A stretch of DNA of 64,000 bases from Xylanimonas oleitrophica (lineage in GTDB: Bacteria > Actinomycetota > Actinomycetes > Actinomycetales > Cellulomonadaceae). A program made the position numbers and the translations under genes. Location: contig NZ_QKWH01000003.1 in assembly GCF_003244315.1 (NCBI RefSeq), forward strand, positions 124,001-188,000, read 5' to 3'. Shown piece by piece: positions 20,001 through 28,564 of this stretch (the stretch's first letter is position 1; every line of letters starts with the position of its first letter). The notes beneath the pieces were generated by a model that saw only the letters and a list, made by a program, of their open reading frames with translations, had not been told where the DNA came from and did not search any database.

Positions 20001-22420
20001 GCGTGGCTCGCTTCGGCTACGACAAGGCGGGGCGCCTCACCTGGAGCCAGGACTCCTGGTACGGGCAGCGCCGGTACAGGTACGACGCCGCGGGCCAGCT
20101 GGTGGCGACCGTCAACGGGCTGGGCGGCGTCACCCGGTTCGAGCACGACGAGCGCGGCCGCGTGGTCGCCGTCACCGACCCGGCCGGCGGCGTCACCCGC
20201 CGCACCTTCGACCAGCTCGACCGGGTCACCTCCGTGACGGACCCGCTGGGTCGCACCACGCGGGCGCGGTACGACGCCGCCGGGCGCCGGGTGTGGCAGC
20301 GCGACCCGGACGGACGCGTCACCGAGTGGGAGTTCGACGCCACGGGCCGCGAGAGCGCCGTCCGTGTCGACGGTCGCACCGTCTCGACCGTCGCGCGTGA
20401 CCCGCGCTCGCGCACCGTGGTGGTCACGGACACCACCCGGCCCGACGGCGTGCCGGTGGAGCACCGGCTGACGTACGACAGGCGCGGCCTGCTCGTGCGC
20501 CGCACCCGCGGCGACGGTGCCCTCACGTGGGAGTACGACGCCGACGGGAACCGGGTCGCGATGACTGCCCCGGACGGTGTGCGCACCACCTACGGGCTCG
20601 ACGCCGCGGGCCGCGCGACCAGCGTGGGAAGGCCCGGCACCGGGGAGGCGACGGTGAGCTACGATGCCGCCGGGCGCGTCACCCGCTGCTCGGCCGGCGG
20701 GGTGCTCCAGTCGTGGCAGTACGGGGACGGGTACGTGACCGAGCACGCGCGCATGGCTCCTGGTGGCGTGGAGAGCACCCGCCTGGTCCGGGACGCCTTC
20801 GGGCGTGTGGTGCGCGTCGAAGGCCCGCGGGCACCGACGGTCTACGCCTACGACGACGCCCACCAGCTGGTGTCCGTGCGCCGGTCGGACGGCACAGCGA
20901 CGACGTGGCAGTACGACGTCGCCGGGCGCCTGGTGCGCGAGCAGGGACCGGGCCTGGTGCGGCAGTACCGCTACGACCCGGCCGGGCAGCTCCTGGAGGT
21001 GCTCTCCGACGACGCCCTGGACGGGCAGGGACGCGACGAGTATGCCTACGACGGGCTGGGCCGCCGCACCGCCGTGACCGCCGGCGACGGGACGTCGGTC
21101 CGGTATGCCTGGGGTGACGTCGGCCGCCTGGAGCGCGTGGTGCGCCAGGACGCCGAGGGCGTGACGCTGGAGGAGACCACGCTCTGGGTGGACGCCCTGG
21201 GAGAGCTCGCCGAGGTGGACGGCGCGCCGGTGTGGTGGGACACGGCCGCGTCCGTGCCGGCGCTGGTCTCGGTGGCCGGCACCCCGGTGCTGACCACGCC
21301 GGGCGGCGCGACCGGCGTCGGCGGCACCTGGGTCGAGCCCGGGTGGCGCACCGTGCGCTCCTCGGCCGCCGACGACCCGTGGGCGGTCGACCGCCTCGTG
21401 GAGCTGCCCGACGCCGGGCTGCCTCACGGCCTGTCGCTGACCCCCACGGGCGGGCTGTCGATCAGCGGGCTCGAGTGGCTCGGCGCACGGGCCTACGACC
21501 CGAGCACGCGAGGCTTCCTGTCCACCGACCCGCTGCCGGCCGTGCTCGGTTCCGGCTGGGCCGGCAACCCGTACTCCTACGCCGGCAACGACCCGCTGCA
21601 CGCGAGCGACCCGCTGGGGCTGCGTCCGGTCACCGACGCAGAGCTGCTGGCGTACGCGACCGGCACCCAGGGCCGGCTGGCCGGAGCCGCGGGTGCGGCC
21701 GACGGGTGGGCCGGCGGGCCGGAGCACGTCGCCGCCGGAGCGCTCGCGGCAGCGGGTGCGGCCCTGATGCTCGCCGGGGTGGCAGGGCCGGCGGAGACCG
21801 TGCTGTCCGGGTCGCCTGGAGGTGCGCAGGGCGGGCTCCTCGCCGGCGGGCACGAGCCGGCCGGCAGTCACGAGGTGGTCGCCGGGCACGATGCCGCCGC
21901 GCACGATGCGCTGGCCGGGCACGTCGACTGGGCGCGGCTCGGCGTCCACGCGATCACGGGTGCCGCGGTCGCTCTCGCAGGCGCAGGCGTCCTGGCGTGG
22001 TGGGCGGGCCGGACGGACATGTTCGCTCGCTCGGCCACCGGCGCGGCGGGGGCAGCCCCGGCCGGCGCCCCGTCCGGTGCCGTGCGAGGAGAGAGGTCCG
22101 GGATCCTCGGCGTTCCCGGCCCGGCTGCCGGCCCGGCTGCCGTCCAGGCGACCGGTCGGTTCGCCGTCCCGGGGGTCGCGGGAGTCGAGCGCTCGGGGTG
22201 GCCGGGCACGGGAGCCGCGTCGGCGTCCGGGGTCGGCGTCGTGGCGCCGGGGGAGGTCGAGAGCGTCGCCGGCGTCCCCGGTGACGCGGTGCTCTTCCGT
22301 GACGGGACGGCCGCCGACGTGGGCGACCCGACGGACTCGTGGTTCTCGGTGCGCGTCACGGCGGGTCCGGGGCATCCCGCCCCGGGCGTCCTGCGGGGCG
22401 CCACCGACGGGCGCCTCTAG
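17033..22420 (+). CDS. Giant RHS/YD-repeat protein with helical N-terminal domain
   Basis: A 1795-aa RHS-family polymorphic protein. Residues 1-115 are an alpha-helical, WXG/LXG-like segment (ADALVAALRATADAIEGQAAAR..) without a signal peptide. This fits export by the adjacent type VII-like ATPase rather than by Sec. A Pro-rich linker and a region of about 150 aa follow, then the DUF6531-type entry PVNTSTGNFLETEVDL (about 290). Dozens of YD repeats run from about 420 to 1480 (for example YDDLDRVVTVVTE). The RHS core GFLSTDPLPAVLGSGWAGNPYSYAGNDPL..DPLGL spans about 1493-1530. The C-terminal 265 residues are Ala/Gly-rich with two hydrophobic stretches and no toxin motif I recognise. The GTG start follows a short stop-rich gap. 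The YD repeats also make the DNA internally repetitive. Confidence 0.88.
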   Translation: MSELHGREPLRFDEGTADALVAALRATADAIEGQAAARASYVSTAAQEFRGYFARLFAENAETAAADARELVAGLREVAGWAGVLKESARREDERRRRAREWHARVQERRASWVLSTWDDVFGEEPPPADPVEPAPVFPARSVSPRPRHTPRPGAGGSSGGTSSARPDDLRTFASGSSRLDLVLAGRPRALSARLADFEARCQWGRIDADGLVTGLERWLAANDEDVAWATTVADAFAAAGGEGVVFSVSDAALALALQAGGVSASRQELVVAPPQAFGAPPTTGYALDPVNTSTGNFLETEVDLAFAGASTSLRLERTYNSLDERSGLFGPGWTSVLETALEIGDDGAVLTMADGRQVRFPRLADGWDRGVGENYWLGVEDAFAFPVLERAGTSGELLVVRDNAGGWWAFSRAGTWLGAGTGPGTAVLAERDAEGRVTALVHERGRRIDVEHADGRVASVTGSDGRRLEYGYDDGRLVAVRSALGTRSYRWNAAGLIEAVVGASGVVETVNTYDERRRVVEQSTPHGRRVRFGYLPGRVTLVSDEDGRRSNAWQSDAKGRVVGVLDAEDRRQSMSYDPHGNLVSVTERDGATTVHAYDEAGRRVRTVTPSGADITYGYDDLDRVVTVVTESGAVVTYEYVGVERDPSVIVDPEGGRTELVWQDGLLTQVVDPADVTVWLEYDELGDLVSTTNALGDVARIERDGAGRPVAAVSPSGARTTYTYDDAGLLVARQDPDGAVWRFEHTAGGKVSAVVDPLGARTELEYGPSGDLVRTVDPLGRATTRMIDDQGNVAGVRLPDGAEWAFSVDALSRLREVTDPSGHVWGREYDPTGALSSVVDPTGVRQEVARDRAGGTAQLRDAFATTTITFDEYGRPTTVEAPDGSSELTVYDRCGRPIELVDGEGGLTRLERDAAGRVVAVVSPSGARTTYEYDLCGRPVARTDAAGARTTLTYDADSRVVARTLPTGEVERIEYDAVGRVTARHVPGGGVARFGYDKAGRLTWSQDSWYGQRRYRYDAAGQLVATVNGLGGVTRFEHDERGRVVAVTDPAGGVTRRTFDQLDRVTSVTDPLGRTTRARYDAAGRRVWQRDPDGRVTEWEFDATGRESAVRVDGRTVSTVARDPRSRTVVVTDTTRPDGVPVEHRLTYDRRGLLVRRTRGDGALTWEYDADGNRVAMTAPDGVRTTYGLDAAGRATSVGRPGTGEATVSYDAAGRVTRCSAGGVLQSWQYGDGYVTEHARMAPGGVESTRLVRDAFGRVVRVEGPRAPTVYAYDDAHQLVSVRRSDGTATTWQYDVAGRLVREQGPGLVRQYRYDPAGQLLEVLSDDALDGQGRDEYAYDGLGRRTAVTAGDGTSVRYAWGDVGRLERVVRQDAEGVTLEETTLWVDALGELAEVDGAPVWWDTAASVPALVSVAGTPVLTTPGGATGVGGTWVEPGWRTVRSSAADDPWAVDRLVELPDAGLPHGLSLTPTGGLSISGLEWLGARAYDPSTRGFLSTDPLPAVLGSGWAGNPYSYAGNDPLHASDPLGLRPVTDAELLAYATGTQGRLAGAAGAADGWAGGPEHVAAGALAAAGAALMLAGVAGPAETVLSGSPGGAQGGLLAGGHEPAGSHEVVAGHDAAAHDALAGHVDWARLGVHAITGAAVALAGAGVLAWWAGRTDMFARSATGAAGAAPAGAPSGAVRGERSGILGVPGPAAGPAAVQATGRFAVPGVAGVERSGWPGTGAASASGVGVVAPGEVESVAGVPGDAVLFRDGTAADVGDPTDSWFSVRVTAGPGHPAPGVLRGATDGRL

Positions 22421-22466
22421 CCCGGTGGTGTGCTGTGAGCCGCGCTGAGGGTCGAGGATCGCTGCC

Positions 22467-22811
22467 GTGAGGCGGGAGACGCGTGCCGACGGGGCGCTGC
22501 TGCTGCGGCGCCTCGCCTCGTGGTGCGACGAGCTCGGCGAACAGGAGAAGTCGGAGCGGATCCAGGGCCTGGCGCGGGAGCTGGCCGCCGGCCCGGGCGC
22601 CGCGCGGGAGCGCCAGCTGTGGGCCGACGTGGTGCGGGAGCTCCGCGGCGGCCACGGCACGATCGGCGACCGGTATCTCGCACACCCCGACGGGAGCCCG
22701 GACCCTGTGCGGTCCGCGGAGCTTCTGTCGGTGCTCCGGCAGCTCCGGCGAGCAGCGCGACGGTCGTTGCCCTGGCTGACGTACCGGCGCCTCTGGAAGG
22801 TGGGGAGGTGA
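22467..22811 (+). CDS. Small hypothetical protein, candidate immunity protein
   Basis: A 114-aa soluble protein, GTG start, 46 bp after the RHS gene on the same strand. It has an amphipathic first half (LLLRRLASWCDELGEQEKSERIQGLARELA) and a Gly-rich middle (GGHGTIGDRYL). It vaguely resembles short DUF6966-like helical proteins, but I cannot place it firmly. In RHS/polymorphic-toxin loci a small gene directly downstream of the toxin is usually its immunity gene, so this is a positional inference. Its stop is 69 bp from the convergent exporter operon. Confidence 0.55.
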   Translation: MRRETRADGALLLRRLASWCDELGEQEKSERIQGLARELAAGPGAARERQLWADVVRELRGGHGTIGDRYLAHPDGSPDPVRSAELLSVLRQLRRAARRSLPWLTYRRLWKVGR

Positions 22812-22880
22812 CGGCTCGGCGGAGGGCACGCATCACCGGGAGAGCAGCCCAGCCTCGGGGTCGGCGGCCGCGCCCAGGGC

Positions 22881-24509
22881 TCAGCGGGCCTCTGGAGGAG
22901 GCGTGAGGGTGACGACCCTGTCCATGGTCGCGAGCGTCTCCTCCCGATGGGAGACGACGAGCAGCGTCGCGGGCAGCGCCCTCAGCACCTCGGAGACGCG
23001 GGCGGCGGCCGCGGCGTCGAGGTCGGCGGTGGGCTCGTCGAGGACGAGCACCCGAGGACGGCGCAGGAGGGCGCGGACGAGGCGGAGCCGGGCCTGCTGA
23101 CCGCCGCTGAGACGGACGCCGGCCTCGCCGAGCTGGTCGTCGGGCCCGAGGGCGTCGGCCAGGTCCAGGCGCTCCAGCAGGTCCACCGCATCGGCCCACG
23201 ACGCGTCGCTGCCAGCGGTGAGCTCCTCGGCGACGGTCCCGGCGAAGAGCCGACCGTCTTGCTCGACGACACCGACAGCGGCCCGCAGGTCCGCCTCGTC
23301 GAGCGCGGTGAGCGGCACGGCACCCCCGGCCCCGGTCAGCTCGACCGTTCCGAGGTCAGGGTCCCAGAGCCGCCCGGCCAGCGCGACGACGGTGGACTTG
23401 CCGACGCCGGAGGGGCCGCGCAGGCCCACGTGCTCGCCGGGAGCCACCTCGAGGTCCAGGCCGCGCAGCACCCACCGGTCGGCATAGCGGAAGCCGACGT
23501 CGCGCAGCGCCAGCCCGAGCGGGCCCTCCGGCAGGGGCGCGGGGCGCGCCGCCGGCTCGACGACGGCCGGGCGAGCGAGCTCGGTGCCGACGCGTGCGGC
23601 CGAGGCTCGCAGGGACGGCAGCTGCGCCCAGGTGGCGGCGGCGTCGGCGACGGGTGCGACGGTGGCCAGGGCGAGGACGACGAGGGCGGCGACGTGCTGG
23701 GGTGCGACGTCGCCGGCGAAGGCGGTGACGAGCACGCCGACGGCGGCGAGGGTGACGATCGCCTCCCGGGACCCGGCCAGGAGCCGGTGGGTGGTCTCGA
23801 GGGCGCCGGCGGCTCTGGCGGCCCGTGCGCCCGTCTGTGCGACCTGGCGCCGGACGGGCTCGTGCAGGCCGTACCCCAGCACCTCGCGCAGGCTGCCGAG
23901 CACGTCGACGACGTGGTCGGACAACGTGCCGGTCGCCGTGACGACCTCACCGCCCAGCCGGTCGAGGCGGTGCCGGCCCATCGGCACCGTCGCGGTCACG
24001 GCGGTCAGCGCCACCGCGACGACGGCCGCGACGCCTGCGTCGAGCAGGACGAGGACGGTCAGCCCGAGCGCGGCGTTGACCACGGCGGCCAGGAGCTGGG
24101 CCACGGTGTGCGCGTAGAAGAACTCGAGCCTCTCGGTGTCGGTCATGGCGGTCGCTGCCGCACGGCCGTGGTTCTCGCGGCTCCGTGCGGGGAACGCGAC
24201 GGCGTAGCGGTCGAACAGGGCGACCCGGAGGCGGGCCAGGACGCGGAAGGCCAGGGAGTGAGAGGCGTCCATCTCGCCCCACGTGAGCAGGGCCCGCAGC
24301 AGCACGAGGCCGGCCAGGAGCGGCCACAGCCACGCCGGTGGTGCCTGGCGGAGCACGGCGACGTGGCCGACGGCGGCAGCGAGCAGCACCGAGATGGTGG
24401 TGAGGCACAGGAGGCTCACGCAGACGAGCACGACGGTCGCGGTGATGGCACGCCGCTCCGTGCGCAGGTGGTCCACCAGGGCGGCCAGGGGCCGGGCTGG
24501 CGCGCTCAT
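22881..24509 (-). CDS. ABC exporter half-transporter 2 (CydC-like) of the TOMM operon
   Basis: A 542-aa fused permease-ATPase. The N-terminal half has about six transmembrane helices (from TATVVLVCVSLLCLTTISVLL). The C-terminal ATPase has Walker A GPSGVGKST (about 366), a Q-loop VVEQDGRLF, the signature LSGGQQARLRL, VLVLDEPTADLDAA and the switch His in SHREE. It forms an obvious heterodimer with the half-transporter encoded just upstream, whose stop codon overlaps this start (ATGA). It resembles CydDC-type heterodimeric exporters, but as the last gene of the precursor-YcaO operon it more likely exports the mature peptide. Ends 69 bp from the small gene behind the RHS gene. Confidence 0.85.
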   Translation of the reverse strand: MSAPARPLAALVDHLRTERRAITATVVLVCVSLLCLTTISVLLAAAVGHVAVLRQAPPAWLWPLLAGLVLLRALLTWGEMDASHSLAFRVLARLRVALFDRYAVAFPARSRENHGRAAATAMTDTERLEFFYAHTVAQLLAAVVNAALGLTVLVLLDAGVAAVVAVALTAVTATVPMGRHRLDRLGGEVVTATGTLSDHVVDVLGSLREVLGYGLHEPVRRQVAQTGARAARAAGALETTHRLLAGSREAIVTLAAVGVLVTAFAGDVAPQHVAALVVLALATVAPVADAAATWAQLPSLRASAARVGTELARPAVVEPAARPAPLPEGPLGLALRDVGFRYADRWVLRGLDLEVAPGEHVGLRGPSGVGKSTVVALAGRLWDPDLGTVELTGAGGAVPLTALDEADLRAAVGVVEQDGRLFAGTVAEELTAGSDASWADAVDLLERLDLADALGPDDQLGEAGVRLSGGQQARLRLVRALLRRPRVLVLDEPTADLDAAAAARVSEVLRALPATLLVVSHREETLATMDRVVTLTPPPEAR

Positions 24510-26170
24510 GCGGGGCTCCTGTCGAGCACGGGGGCGAGGCGGCCGTCGACCAGCTCGAGGACCGTGCCGACGCCGTCGAGCGACTCCTCGCGGTGTGCGA
24601 CCACCACCACGACACGGTCGGTCGCCACGCGGGCGAGGGTGGTGGTGACGGTCGCGGCGGCCGCGGCATCGAGCGCGCTGGTCGGTTCGTCGGCGAGCAG
24701 CACCGGGCGGTCGGAGAGCACGGCGCGGGCGAGCGCCAGCCGTTGGCGCTGGCCGCCGGACAGGCTCGCGCCGGCGGCCGCGACCCGCGAGTCGAGCCCT
24801 GCGGGCAGGCGGCGCACCTCCTCGTCGATGCCGGCGGCGACGCACGCCGCCCACAGGTCGTGGTCGGTCGCGTCCGGCCGTGCCACCAGCAGGTTCTCTC
24901 GCACGGTGCCCTCGAACAGCACCGGCCGCTGGGACACGACGGCGACGTCCGACGGCTTCACGGGGCGGCCTCCGCGGTGCAGGCGCCCCGACGTCGGGGT
25001 CAGGTGCCCGAGGACGAGGTCCAGGAGGGTGCTCTTGCCGGCTCCGCTGGGCCCGACGACGGCGGTGACCGCGCCCGGGCCGAACGTCGCCGTGACGCCG
25101 TCGAGGACGGGGGCGCGCGTGCCCGGGTAGGCGAAGCGGAGGTCCTGGAGCTCGAGCGGTGCCGAGCGGGGCGCCGAGTGATCGCCGGGCGAGCCGGTGC
25201 CGGTGCCGGCGCCGCGGTCAGGCTCGCGGCCGACGCCGAGCGCTCGCAGAGCGGGGACCGCGGAGACGCCGAGGTAGCCGGCGTGCCAGGCCCGGGACAG
25301 CTCACGGACCGGACGGAACGTCTCGCTGACGAGCATGAGCGTCAGGTACAGCTCGGCCGGAGGCCCTCCCGTCCCGCCGGCCCCGCTCACCAGCGCGACG
25401 CCGACGGCGGCGACGGTACCGCCCTGGACGGCGAGGTCGACGAGGGCGGTGTCGAGCAGCGACGTGCGCATGGCCCGCACGGTCGCCCGGTGCAGCGCCT
25501 CGGTGCGCACGGCGATGCGGCGACGGGTGCGCTCCACCCGGCCGAGCAGGCGCAGGGACGTCATGCCCTGCAACGACTCCAGGAGGTCAGAACCCAGGTT
25601 CTCGTAGGTGTCCCAGTGGGCGTCGCTGTGCCGGCGCACGAGCCGCTTCCAGAGCAGCGGTGCGAGGAGCGCCGTGAAGGCGGCGGTGCCGGCGAGCAGG
25701 CCAGCGAGAGGGTGGACGAGCGTGAGCAGCACGGTCACGGTGGGGACGAGGAGCACGGCCTGGGCCACCGCCGGCAGGTAGCGGGTGACGTACGCGTCGA
25801 CGCCGTCCACGCCGTCGACCAGGGCCGCTCGCAGGGCACCGTCGCGACGACCGGGGTCGTGGAGGGCTGCTGGCACGAGTGCGCCTCGCAGCGCCTGGTC
25901 GCGCACACGGGTCCGCACCGCCTCGCCGAGCCGGGCGGCCGCGCGCGCCTGCGCCCAGGTGAGCAGCCAGCGGGCGGTCGTGATGCCGGCGACGGCGACG
26001 GCGGCTCGCACGGCGCCGTCCGTGTCCCCGGCGACGCCGGCCGCCAGGCCGTGGGCGAGGGCCCACGCCTGGGGGAGGTGGCTGGCGGTGGCGGTGGTCT
26101 GCAGCGCTGCCGTCAGCAGGGCCGCACGGCGGTTCTGGGTGGATGCGCGCAGGAGCAGCGGGTCGACCAT
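24506..26170 (-). CDS. ABC exporter half-transporter 1 (CydD-like) of the TOMM operon
   Basis: A 554-aa permease-ATPase fusion. Membrane helices occupy about residues 15-310. The ATPase domain has Walker A VVGPSGAGKST (about 371-381), signature LSGGQRQRLALARA (about 470), LLADEPTSALD and AHREES. The ATG shares one base with the SagB stop (TGATG) and the TGA overlaps the next ATG, so both half-transporters should be made in equal amounts with the maturation enzymes. Likely role: export of the modified peptide across the cytoplasmic membrane. Substrate identity is inferred from the operon only; there is no peptidase C39 domain, so leader removal must be done elsewhere. Confidence 0.85.
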   Translation of the reverse strand: MVDPLLLRASTQNRRAALLTAALQTTATASHLPQAWALAHGLAAGVAGDTDGAVRAAVAVAGITTARWLLTWAQARAAARLGEAVRTRVRDQALRGALVPAALHDPGRRDGALRAALVDGVDGVDAYVTRYLPAVAQAVLLVPTVTVLLTLVHPLAGLLAGTAAFTALLAPLLWKRLVRRHSDAHWDTYENLGSDLLESLQGMTSLRLLGRVERTRRRIAVRTEALHRATVRAMRTSLLDTALVDLAVQGGTVAAVGVALVSGAGGTGGPPAELYLTLMLVSETFRPVRELSRAWHAGYLGVSAVPALRALGVGREPDRGAGTGTGSPGDHSAPRSAPLELQDLRFAYPGTRAPVLDGVTATFGPGAVTAVVGPSGAGKSTLLDLVLGHLTPTSGRLHRGGRPVKPSDVAVVSQRPVLFEGTVRENLLVARPDATDHDLWAACVAAGIDEEVRRLPAGLDSRVAAAGASLSGGQRQRLALARAVLSDRPVLLADEPTSALDAAAAATVTTTLARVATDRVVVVVAHREESLDGVGTVLELVDGRLAPVLDRSPA

Positions 26171-27144
26171 CACGGTGCGGTTCCTCTCAGCACGGCGACG
26201 GCGTGCAGCAGCGGCGCGGCTCCCGCGGAGGGTTCCTCGGTGAAGCCTGAGACGGCGCGTGCCGCGTGCCCGGCACGGGCGAGGTGGTAGGTCAGGCGCG
26301 CCGCCTGGCGGTGGACGTTCCACAGGTGCGGGTAGGCGGCGGCGCAGACCCGCCCGGGACGGGCCCACGTCAGGACGCGGTCGGCCCCGAGCACCCACGC
26401 CTGGCCGCTCTGCCTGGCCGCCTCGGCGGCCTGCGCGACCGCCGCGGCGCACGCGGGGCGGCGAGCCAGGAACCGCGCCCGGTCCGGGCTGCGGCGCGCC
26501 TCGAGCCCGGCCACGGCACGTGCGTCGCGCTCCCAGGCGGGCGGCAGCTCGATCCGCGCGAGCGCGATCTCCGGGACGAGTCCGCGGTCGAGCCACCAGG
26601 TGGTGTCCCGGGCGGCCGGGACACCCACCAGGTGGCGGGCGGCCGGCATGCTCGACCAGTCCGAGGGCAGCACGGCGTCCGGGACCAGGGCGCGCACGGC
26701 CTCGAGGGCGTAGGCCGTGTCGGCGACCCACAGCGGCCAGGACCGGTGCTGGTAGCGGCCGAAGGTGCGCCCCGGCTGCACGGTGAGCACGAGCACGACG
26801 TGGTGCCCGGTGGCGGGGGCCGGGGCTCGCCGGACGAGCTCCTCGCGCGCCGGGTCGTAGACGTAGCGGCCCGGCGGGAGCTGCTCCCGCGCGCCGGGCG
26901 GGACGACGACGTGCCACTGCACGGGGTAGGTCCCGCCCGCCGAGGGCACGGCCCGTCGTGGCACGGACGTGGGGGTGCCGTCGTCGCGCACGTGCCGTCC
27001 GCGTGCCCGCCACAGCAGGTGGACGAGCGCGGCCACGGGAGCGCCGGCGCCGGCGGGCTCGCCAGGCCAGTCGTTGTGCCGAGGGCCGGGCGGGAGCGGT
27101 TCTCCTGGCGGTGCGGGCGCGAAGGCGGTGTCGAGCAGGGTCAT
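26170..27144 (-). CDS. SagB-type FMN-dependent azoline dehydrogenase
   Basis: A 324-aa nitroreductase-fold protein of the SagB family. In TOMM pathways SagB oxidises azolines to aromatic azoles using FMN. The diagnostic stretch VPRRAVPSAGGTYPVQWHVV (about residues 61-80) matches the R-x-x-PSAGG-x-YP motif of SagB. A second conserved segment is RYQHRSWPLWVADTAYALEAV. Its presence predicts aromatic oxazole (or thiazole) rings in the product rather than only azolines or amidines. The start is the ATG behind GGAGGACCGAG, 13 bp after the YcaO stop. The gene's own stop overlaps the next ATG by one base. Confidence 0.85.
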   Translation of the reverse strand: MTLLDTAFAPAPPGEPLPPGPRHNDWPGEPAGAGAPVAALVHLLWRARGRHVRDDGTPTSVPRRAVPSAGGTYPVQWHVVVPPGAREQLPPGRYVYDPAREELVRRAPAPATGHHVVLVLTVQPGRTFGRYQHRSWPLWVADTAYALEAVRALVPDAVLPSDWSSMPAARHLVGVPAARDTTWWLDRGLVPEIALARIELPPAWERDARAVAGLEARRSPDRARFLARRPACAAAVAQAAEAARQSGQAWVLGADRVLTWARPGRVCAAAYPHLWNVHRQAARLTYHLARAGHAARAVSGFTEEPSAGAAPLLHAVAVLRGTAP

Positions 27145-27157
27145 CTCGGTCCTCCGG

Positions 27158-28564
27158 TCACATGTGGGGCGGCGGGCACAGCGCCAGCGGGTCGGCTGCG
27201 GGGTCCGCGGGTGCCCAGCCCCGGGAGCGAGCGGCGTCGGCGAAGCGCGGCATGCCCAGGTAGCGGAAGGCCGCCGGCGCGTTGGGCACCAGGCCGGTGA
27301 CGAGGGTCCGCACCACACGCAGGGAGGTCTGTGCGACGTCCCGTGTGGTCAGGTCGTGGGTGATCACCCGGTGTCCGTCCTCGTGGAGCCGCTGCCGCAG
27401 CCGCGCGACGTCGCCAGGCGCGACCTCCTGGACGGGGACGGTGCCGTGCACCGGTGCGGTGAACCGCTCGGCGAGGTGGTGCACGCGCGGGTCGAGCCAG
27501 ACCTGCACGTGGGCGCCGAGGTCACGGACGTGACGGAAGCTCGCGCCCGCCGAGTCCAGGTAACGGCGGTCGGCTCGATGATCGAGATACAGCCCCGGTG
27601 CCATGAGGCCGGCCTCGACAGCCCGGAAGACCCACCCGTCGGAGTCGACGCACCCGAGCGTGTAGATCCAGGTGTGGACGGCTTCCAGGACGGCCTTGCG
27701 CACCGCCCGGACCGGGTCGAGCGCCGAGGAGAACCCAGCGGCGTGGACACCCGTCTCCGGGTCGCGCACGAGCGCCGCCATGGCGGGGGCGAGGTCGGTG
27801 GGCATCTGGACGAGGTGCACGTCCAGAGGCGCACCCGCGAGATCTTCGGCGAGGCCGGGCACGGAGCCGGGGTCGATGCCCCGGGCGGGGCCGCCGTGGT
27901 GCCACCAGACCTCCAGGGCGTCTCGCTCGACGACCTCGAGGAGCCCGCGCTCGTGGGCGTCGGCGGCTCCCTGGCCGGTGGCGATGCCTGCGTAGTTGAG
28001 GTGGAAGACACGGTCGAGGTGAGCGAAGCGTCGCTGGCGCCAGTTGAGTCCGACGAGGGCATGGGGCAGCCAGACGTCGGTGGACGGGTCCGGGTCGTCC
28101 CGGTACCCGTCGGTGACCTGCTCGCGGCAGCGCGTCCACAGCGTGGCGACGTCGTCGGCCAGCTCTCGGTACGGGAAGTCGCCGCGGCTCAGCTGCTCGG
28201 GAGACCACCGTGGCAGGTCGTGGAGGTCGACGACGGGCAGACCCTCGGCGCGCAGCTCGGCGGCCGTGGCGATGCGGTGCCGGGCGGGGTCGAGCCGCTC
28301 GGGGAGGAAGTTGCCGCAGTAGCGCTCGACGCCTTCGGCGATCGCGGCGACGCGGGCGCCGGCGACGTCTCCGAACGTGGTGCCGAGGGAGACCCTGTCG
28401 GCGGGCCAGTCCCCGAGCCAGCGGGCGTCGGAGACCTCGGCGGTGAGCGAGGTGTAGCGGTGCGGCGCGCGTTCTGGACGCAGCACCTCGCGGACACGGC
28501 GGACGATGCCGGTCTCGCCGTCGACGAGGCGCTCGACGTCCAGCGGGGGCAGGGTCGTGGTCAC
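27158..28564 (-). CDS. YcaO-domain cyclodehydratase (TOMM biosynthesis)
   Basis: 468-aa YcaO enzyme. Members use ATP to phosphorylate a backbone amide oxygen and so convert Ser/Thr/Cys into azolines. ATP/Mg-binding signatures are visible: AIAEGVERYC (about 74-83) and AHERGLLEVVERDALEVWW (about 203-221). The chain ends LCPPPHM, a Pro-rich tail comparable to the catalytically important PxPxP tail of azoline-forming YcaO proteins, though not an exact match. The upstream open frame is longer, but the GTG at 28564 overlaps the preceding hydrolase stop (GTGA) and gives a normal N-terminus, so I start there. A separate ThiF-like partner is in the same operon, so this is a split C/D-type pair rather than a stand-alone thioamide-forming YcaO. 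Confidence 0.88.
   Translation of the reverse strand: MTTTLPPLDVERLVDGETGIVRRVREVLRPERAPHRYTSLTAEVSDARWLGDWPADRVSLGTTFGDVAGARVAAIAEGVERYCGNFLPERLDPARHRIATAAELRAEGLPVVDLHDLPRWSPEQLSRGDFPYRELADDVATLWTRCREQVTDGYRDDPDPSTDVWLPHALVGLNWRQRRFAHLDRVFHLNYAGIATGQGAADAHERGLLEVVERDALEVWWHHGGPARGIDPGSVPGLAEDLAGAPLDVHLVQMPTDLAPAMAALVRDPETGVHAAGFSSALDPVRAVRKAVLEAVHTWIYTLGCVDSDGWVFRAVEAGLMAPGLYLDHRADRRYLDSAGASFRHVRDLGAHVQVWLDPRVHHLAERFTAPVHGTVPVQEVAPGDVARLRQRLHEDGHRVITHDLTTRDVAQTSLRVVRTLVTGLVPNAPAAFRYLGMPRFADAARSRGWAPADPAADPLALCPPPHM

Noticed and set aside
18400..21500. Repeated DNA that could suggest a CRISPR or satellite array
   Set aside because: The repetition comes from YD-repeat codons in one continuous reading frame; unit length and sequence vary and there are no identical repeats with spacers.
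19178..22660. 1160-aa minus-strand open frame inside the RHS gene
   Set aside because: A shadow of the repetitive YD-repeat coding sequence.
22881..26170. The two half-transporters considered as a genuine CydDC thiol exporter
   Set aside because: No cydAB lies nearby, and the genes are translationally coupled to SagB and YcaO, so peptide export fits better; sequence alone cannot exclude the CydDC role.
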